From Omphalotus guepiniiformis (taxonomy: Eukaryota; Basidiomycota; Agaricomycetes; Agaricales; Omphalotaceae), in the NCBI GenBank assembly GCA_028554645.1, contig JAQOOI010000029.1, positions 1 to 64,000 of the forward strand: a DNA stretch of 64,000 bases. The letters run 5' to 3'. Made by a program: the position numbers and the translations under genes. A model generated the notes under the pieces. That model was given only the letters and a program-made list of their open reading frames with translations. It was not told where the DNA came from and did no database searches. Shown piece after piece: positions 58,380 through 64,000 of the stretch (position 1 is its first letter; every line of letters begins with the position of its first letter).

Positions 58380-60459
58380 TCGGGTCTTTGATCCATCACG
58401 ACGAGCCGTTTTTGAGGTGCGGGACGTTGTCTTCGAGGAGGGCACCACACATCGGACTCAACCTTCCAAATTCGACAACGATATCTCCGACAATCTCCCT
58501 TCGGTTACCGAGGATAATTTCCCCATTGATGATACACCCACGCTTGTGGATGCTACCCCGGCCCCAGTTGACGACCCAGTTGCCCCATTGGGTGTCGAGA
58601 AAGCAGGTAACGTTCCTGCGCCACTTCGTCGATCGGCTCGCATTGCCCATCCTTCTGCTGCTGAAGTTTGTTGTCTAGAGTATAATGAGCGCGAGACGGT
58701 CGAGCGTGAGGCTGGTGCTGAATGGGCACAGGATAGTGCTCGACCAGCAGCAAATGTGGCAGACTTTGGTCAGCTTCCTCATCCTCTGGTTCCCAACCCT
58801 AACATTTCAGATCCCATGGCTCTCGCTAGTCTTGTGAAGGGTGGTGGTGCTGTTAGGATACCACGTTTGTATGAAGAGGCTATGCGTAATGCTGACTTCT
58901 GGCTCCCAGCGATGAAGGCTAAAATGGAGAGTCTGGAGAGTCGAGGGTGTTGGGAACTAGTGGACTTGCCTGACAGTGCGCATTGTGTAAACGGGATGTG
59001 GGTTTATGATGTCAAGTTGGATGGAGAGGGAAACATTTTGAAGCCGAAGGCACGTTACGTGGGTAGAGGTGATTCTCAGGTGCCTGGGGTTGATTTTGAC
59101 AAGGGCTGGTCTATGGTTGCCTGTATGGAGTCTGTTTGCATGACTATGGCTGTAGCGGTGGTGCATAAGCTGAAAGTTCGTCAGTTCAATTTTTCTTCTG
59201 CGTATCTCAACGGTGTCATGGACCGTCCCATGTACATGCGCCAACCGAAGGGGTTCCTCAAGCAGGGGGAGGAGAATAAGGTTTGCTTGATGAAGCGCCC
59301 TTTGTACGGTTTCGTGCAATCTGGCCACATCTGGTACAAGACCCTCCAGCATGGCTATGAGGACCTGGGATTTTATTCTTCCAAAGCCAATCCTTGTGTA
59401 CGCTCACGTCAAAATCCAGATGGTTCGTTCTCCGTTACTACTACTCATACAGATGATGTCTTCAGCGTCTCGTCGTCGGACCAAGAGGCAGATAGGGTGG
59501 TTAAATAATTCGCGGCAAAGTGGGATCTCAAGGAGGTGGATGCATTGAATCTGCTTCTAGGACTTACGGTTGAGAAATTCCTGAATGGCAATATAGCCAT
59601 CTCTCAATTCACCTATTTCGAAAAGGTTCTACATCACTTTGGCCTATGGGACTTGTATCCACTCGACACCCCCTTACCTCCTCGTGTGCAGGTCAAGGTG
59701 CGCAATGGGGAACTATCTAGCGACGAGGTTGCTTTCATGAAGGACAAACCGTTCCGTCCGTTACTCGGTTGCATGTTATGGGGGAGCTCAGGTACTCGGC
59801 CAGATATTTCTTACGCATGCAGTGTTTTAGGTCAAGCACAGTCGAATCCTGCGCCTGAACATTGGGAATTGTTAGTTGGATTGTGCAGATACATCAAGGG
59901 GACGTTGGATTATGGTTTGAGGTATCAGTGCTCAGAGAATGTGGAGGGGAAAGGTATCAAACCTGAAGGGTTTGTGGACACTGAGTGGGCTGGTTGTACA
60001 GACACACGGAGATCAATGTCAGGCTATGTCTTCTTCATGGGAGGGTCACCTGTTTCATGGTCATTGAAGAGACAGCCAATCGTGGCCTTATCCTCTACCG
60101 AAGCTGAATATATTTCGCTTGCTCGGGCTGCGCAACAGGCAATGTGGATGAAGTCCTGGCTTGACAAAATTGGTCTTCCTGAAACATTTCCTTTCTTACT
60201 CTTTGGTGATAATCTTGGCTCCATTAGTCTCATGGAGACTACTAAAACCCATGGGTTATCAAAACACCTCGACATTCACTTTCATTACATTCGTGATCAT
60301 GTTCAGGATGGACATATCCAAGTCTCGCATGTTTCCTCTCAAGATAATATTGCCGACATTCTTACTAAACCTCTACCAAAATCTACTCATCGCGCGCTTG
60401 TCACAGAGCTGGGTTTGGACTGGAGAAGGCATGAGGCCAGGGGGAGTGTTGAGGAGTAA
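58380..60459 (+). pseudogene. Copia reverse transcriptase and RNase H
   Basis: Frame from 58384 with TAA at 59506-59508 (AAA-TAA, where Glu or Gln is expected). RT motifs include RYVGRGDSQVPGVDF, FSSAYLNGVMDRPMYMRQPKGF, CLMKRPLYGFVQSGHIWY and THTDDVF in place of YVDD, a variant known from basidiomycete copia elements. RNase H has VDTEWAGCTDTRRSMSGY, then VALSSTEAEYISL, and HIQVSHVSSQDNIADILTKPL. Ends at TAA 60457-60459, just inside the LTR start. Confidence 0.9.
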
Positions 60460-60762
60460 ATCCGAGGGGTTATAAGTAATAGGAGGAAGGACGGATCAGA
60501 TGTGTTGGCTCATGCCTGTCCGGGACACACGGAATCCCTTTTTCTCTTTATTTGAATTAATTGTTCCATACTTATCCGATGTCTCTACGTCTTCACCCTC
60601 AGTCGTTTCCGCTATCGACTGAGGGTGAGTCTCTATTCTCTTAATTTCGTATTTATTCATATAATTTACATTCCATCCTGTAGGTCCTAATTACGTTGTC
60701 TACAGGTATTAATATAGAGTTGTTTCTGCTATCGACTGAGGATCCTAATTACGTTGTCTACA
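60447..60762 (+). repeat. Copia 3' LTR region (end uncertain)
   Basis: Starts TGTTGAGGAG after the purine tract. The candidate end TTACGTTGTCTACA occurs twice (60704 and 60762), with a partial duplication of TTTC-GCTATCGACTGAGG between. Without a 5' LTR the true end cannot be fixed. A 12-bp perfect hairpin CACCCTCAGTCG lies at 60594-60627. Confidence 0.65.
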
Positions 60763-61061
60763 GCTGCCAATCTAACCAGTCTATTCTCTTAGTCTGTGTT
60801 TATAGGTTTAAATTGTCAGAGTATTCCATATGAGACCTCCATTATTGTTTCTCTCCTTTTTCATCTTTCAAATGTAAGTTACACTTAGATGTAAATCAAC
60901 TGAGCAATCATGTATGGTTCTAACCTTATAGGAGATGGAAGATTATGAATAATCTGCATTTGTTAGGAGAAATGCATTTATACACATCTTTTTACAGGTA
61001 TTGTATTATAAGATTAAAAAAGTGAAAGTATGCTAAAGTTGGCATATGATTCTCTGTGTTG

Positions 61062-61580
61062 TCTGCGCACACATATCTCATGTGGTGCTTGCACACATTT
61101 TTGTCATTGCACGCACACACACATGTTTTTCACATTGCATGCGCACACACATTTTTTTCACATTGCATGCACACACACATTTTTTTCACATTGCATGCAC
61201 ACACACACATATATTTATGTTGTGTGCACACACATACATCTCTGTGTTGCATGTGTGCAGCCAAAATAGAAAGTTGATGCTAAGAAGTATAGGTGACACT
61301 TACTACAAGTTATATTATTGCTCACTAAGAAGCCTTCAGTATCTATTCTGTCACTATCTGATTATATTCACACTTATGATAATAGCCTATAAAGTCCAAC
61401 TCTAATGATCTCCAGAAGAATAAGTAACTAAAAGCATTGGATAGTTATATTGTGACTATAAGATTTAAAAAAGTGAAAATACACTAAAATTGGGAAGTAA
61501 TTCTCTATGTTGTGTGCACACACATTTCTGACATTGCACACACACACACATGTATGTTTATGTTGTGTGCACATGGATCT
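61062..61580. repeat. CA-rich minisatellite
   Basis: About four units of roughly 28 bp combining CACACACA, a T run, CACATTGCATG; further degenerate units at 61503-61580 beside a GTTGTGTGCACA repeat. Alternating purine-pyrimidine stretches are prominent. Confidence 0.85.
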
Positions 61581-61592
61581 TTAACAGTGCGC

Positions 61593-62682
61593 TGTTGTGT
61601 CAAAAAGCCTTTCAGTACTGAAATCTATCAGATTGAAGTAAAAATTGGATGTTCAAACATTGGAAACTGAACATAAAGGACTAGGGTCACCCCAGACTGC
61701 TAGTTAAGACATGAAACATACCTGTATCCACCATGCCTAAGTGTAGAGATTGCTGCAGTACTGAATCTGGTACTAAGCAACTGTGACCAATGGGTTATAC
61801 AAAGAGATACTAGTTATGCCTCTCCAGATGTGTTGGAATTTCAATGTTCCATACCAGATTGAGTTGGTCAGACCCACCCTCTAATAACTAGAGACTCTAC
61901 CAAGTGTTGTTGACTGTAATCCAAGGGGTTGATGGAATTTCACTTCAATTGAACAACTATCTAAGTCCTTTGGACTGACTATAAGTTCCAGCTGGTCTTG
62001 CTAACTAAGTTGGCACTACAAGATTGAATGCTGAGAATATGGGCAATCTTGAAGATTGTATTACCAGAGAAGTATTGTACATTGAGTACTATGTGAACAT
62101 AATGTCACTAAGATGAAATGCCAATCTGTGTAATAAAAGAAGTAGATTCTGAGTTACATCTGCACAAATGAGTTAGATACTCAATACTCATGATGAAGGG
62201 AGTTAGATACTGAAAATGAGTATCCCTCTGAAAATGAGTATCTCTCTGAAATTCAGTAACCCTCTGAACTTGATGAAAGATCAAGGCACTCTAATTGGAG
62301 GTCTTAGATGAAGCTATGGGATAGAATACTGTCCTAGGAGAAGCTGAGAGCTATCCTAAACAAGAAATATAACCTGGGTACAAATCTGACCAAAAAGAGA
62401 TGTATAGGGGTAAAACTTGAAAGAAACAGTTACTGTACCTTACTGTGACTGATAGAAATGATGAAGCATGGTCTAGATGAGCTCTAGAGCTTCTACACAA
62501 CTCCTAATGCTGCCCTAGTAGAGGAGAGTGTGCCAATTTTGGAGAAACTTATAGGAGACCAGATTTGCAATGCACTGAGGAGAATGTCAACTGTCATGAT
62601 ACTGGTTGCTATTTACATGTTCTGGCCCTTTATTTAGATACCCTGGGTATGCCCTAACACACCTAAAATGCGGACAAAGCGA
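61593..62682 (-). repeat. TG...CA repeat, inverted partial copy
   Basis: Reverse complement of the 3' part of the family (equivalent to about 34370-35450 of copy 1). It starts TGTTGTGTCAAAAAGCC and breaks at GGACAAAGCGA, where the forward copy begins. Confidence 0.85.
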
Positions 62683-64000
62683 TGTAGTGACTATGAAATG
62701 AACGGGAGAGTTACTCAAATGAGCACAATCCAACTCAAATCAAAAATGATGTAGGGTGAGGTATGACTGGCGTTGTCAGAGATTCCGCACAGTTAGACGC
62801 GACAATTGAACTTCGAATCTGCAGAGTTACAGATGTCTTTATCTCAATCTGGGTGAAAAATGGCAGAGGGTATCTCAAAACACAAGATTCAGACAGAAGA
62901 TAAGGGTGGTTTTCAGGGTTCAGGAGGGTTTCAGGACAATCAATCTCGATGTTAAACCCGATCCAATGGTCAGACAATGCAGGGAACAGTTTCAGATGCA
63001 GCACAGACAGTTTCAGCAGGCAGATTCAGCACAGACAGAACAGCAGTTTCAGCAAAGATTCAGTATCTCTCTCAATTTATCTGCCACAAGGGACTTTACA
63101 GAAGTTTTCACAACTGGATATTTCTCGAACTGAACTCTAAAGAGCCAGGCTATATTTCGTCTAAGAAGGGTTTCCTGCTTTGGCTTGTAGCTTTGGGCAG
63201 TACTTGCTTAAGAAAATCTAAATAGATACTCTGTAAGCTATATATACTAAATTATAAAATCAAACATATATCTCGAAATTAAAAGAGTAATCTGAACAGT
63301 AAATGAGTCAAAAGTAAGTAAGTATCAATTGAGCAGAGATTGGATTCTTTTTAGGTAGTTTTCTAGGTAATTTTCCAGTTAGATAGTCAAAAAGTAGGAA
63401 CTTTGGGTATAGATTGGTATAAAAAACAGAAATATATTGCTTTGTCCGTGTTCTAGGTGTGTTAGGGCGTACCCAGGGTATCTAAATAAAGGTCCAGAAC
63501 ATGTAAATAGCAACCAGTATCATGACAGTTGACATTCTCCTCAGTGCATTGCAAATCTGGTCCCCTATAAGTTTCTCCAAAATTGGCACATTCTCCTCTA
63601 CTAGGGCAGCATTAGGAGTTGTGTAGAAGCTCTAGAGCTTATCTGGACCATGCTTCATCATTTCTATCAGCCACAGTAAGGTACAGTAGCTGTTTATTTC
63701 AAGTTTTACCCCTATACATCTCTTTTTGGTCAGATTTGTACTCAGGTTATATTTCTTGTTTAGGATAGCTCTCAGCTCCTCCTAGGACAGTATTCTATCC
63801 CATAGTTCCGTCTAAGACCTCCAATTAGAGTGCCTTCATCATTCATCAAGTTCAGAGGGTTACTGAATTTCAGATAGATACTCAGATCCAGAGAAATACT
63901 CATTTTCAGTATCTAACTCCTCCCATTATGAGTATTGAGTATCTAACTCATTTGTGCAGATGTAACTTTGAATCTACTTCCATTATTACACAGATTGGCA
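62683..64000 (+). repeat. TG...CA repeat, copy 3 (runs off window)
   Basis: Starts TGTAGTGACTATGAAATG and follows copy 2 almost base for base to the window end. It is inserted into the inverted partial copy at a site that is TCGCTTTGTCC in copy 1, so the missing half of the inverted copy should lie beyond 64000. Confidence 0.88.

Larger units (their letters stand above)
54336..60446 (+). mobile_element. Ty1/copia element, 5'-truncated, disrupted
   Basis: Order is zinc knuckle, protease, pre-integrase, integrase, then (beyond an inserted repeat) RT and RNase H, ending at a purine tract CCAGGGGGAG and the 3' LTR start at 60447. No matching 5' LTR was found upstream. The coding frame carries TGA at 54429, 55359, 55389 and 55545 and TAA at 59506, and is split by the TG...CA repeat at 55983-58379. 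Confidence 0.9.

Noticed and set aside
60594..60627. 12-bp hairpin as a bacterial-type terminator
   Set aside because: The sequence is fungal and the hairpin lies inside an LTR; it is noted only as an LTR feature.
61030..61405. Three overlapping plus frames rich in His, Thr and Cys
   Set aside because: Product of the CA-rich minisatellite; no gene structure.

Overview
This window looks like repeat-rich accessory DNA from an Agaricomycete (mushroom-forming basidiomycete). The evidence is short phase-conserved introns of about 47-63 nt, a Tnp2-type transposase of the kind abundant in mushroom genomes, several lineage-restricted gene families, a Tf1/sushi-like chromovirus and a basidiomycete-type Ty1/copia element with HTDD in place of YVDD. 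No rRNA, tRNA, CRISPR array or bacterial-type operon was seen.

Layout: 1-6.4 kb, decayed coiled-coil gene and an intron-rich gene with tandemly amplified exons. 7.4-18.7 kb, a candidate 11-kb DNA transposon: five genes (two converging from the ends) framed by inverted copies of a stem-loop module, with a nearly intact 1,490-codon Tnp2 transposase at the right end. 19-28.9 kb, small repeats, a divergent gene pair (uncharacterised protein and WD40 protein), a Ser/Ala minisatellite and a Mei2-like RNA-binding gene. 29.97-38.08 kb, a complete chromovirus with 452-bp LTRs, 5-bp target duplication and a visible self-priming site, its pol split by a 1.84-kb non-coding TG...CA repeat. 38.9-46 kb, a RING gene, fragments of neurofibromin-type RasGAP and Doa10-like genes, and small uncharacterised genes. 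46.8-54.2 kb, an integrase remnant followed by two multi-exon minus-strand genes, the whole stretch saturated with a CGCGG motif. 54.3-60.7 kb, a 5'-truncated copia element with in-frame stops, also split by the 1.84-kb repeat family. 61-64 kb, CA-rich minisatellite, an inverted partial copy and a further forward copy of that repeat.

The main theme is nested mobile elements. One non-coding repeat family has entered both retrotransposons. A module of three small hairpins occurs seven times, in most cases upstream of and pointing into a gene or gene remnant; at 7.5 and 18.6 kb its inverted copies sit at the two ends of the transposase-bearing cassette. Many genes carry one or a few frame breaks, often in CG runs or homopolymers, so some may be assembly errors and not real decay.
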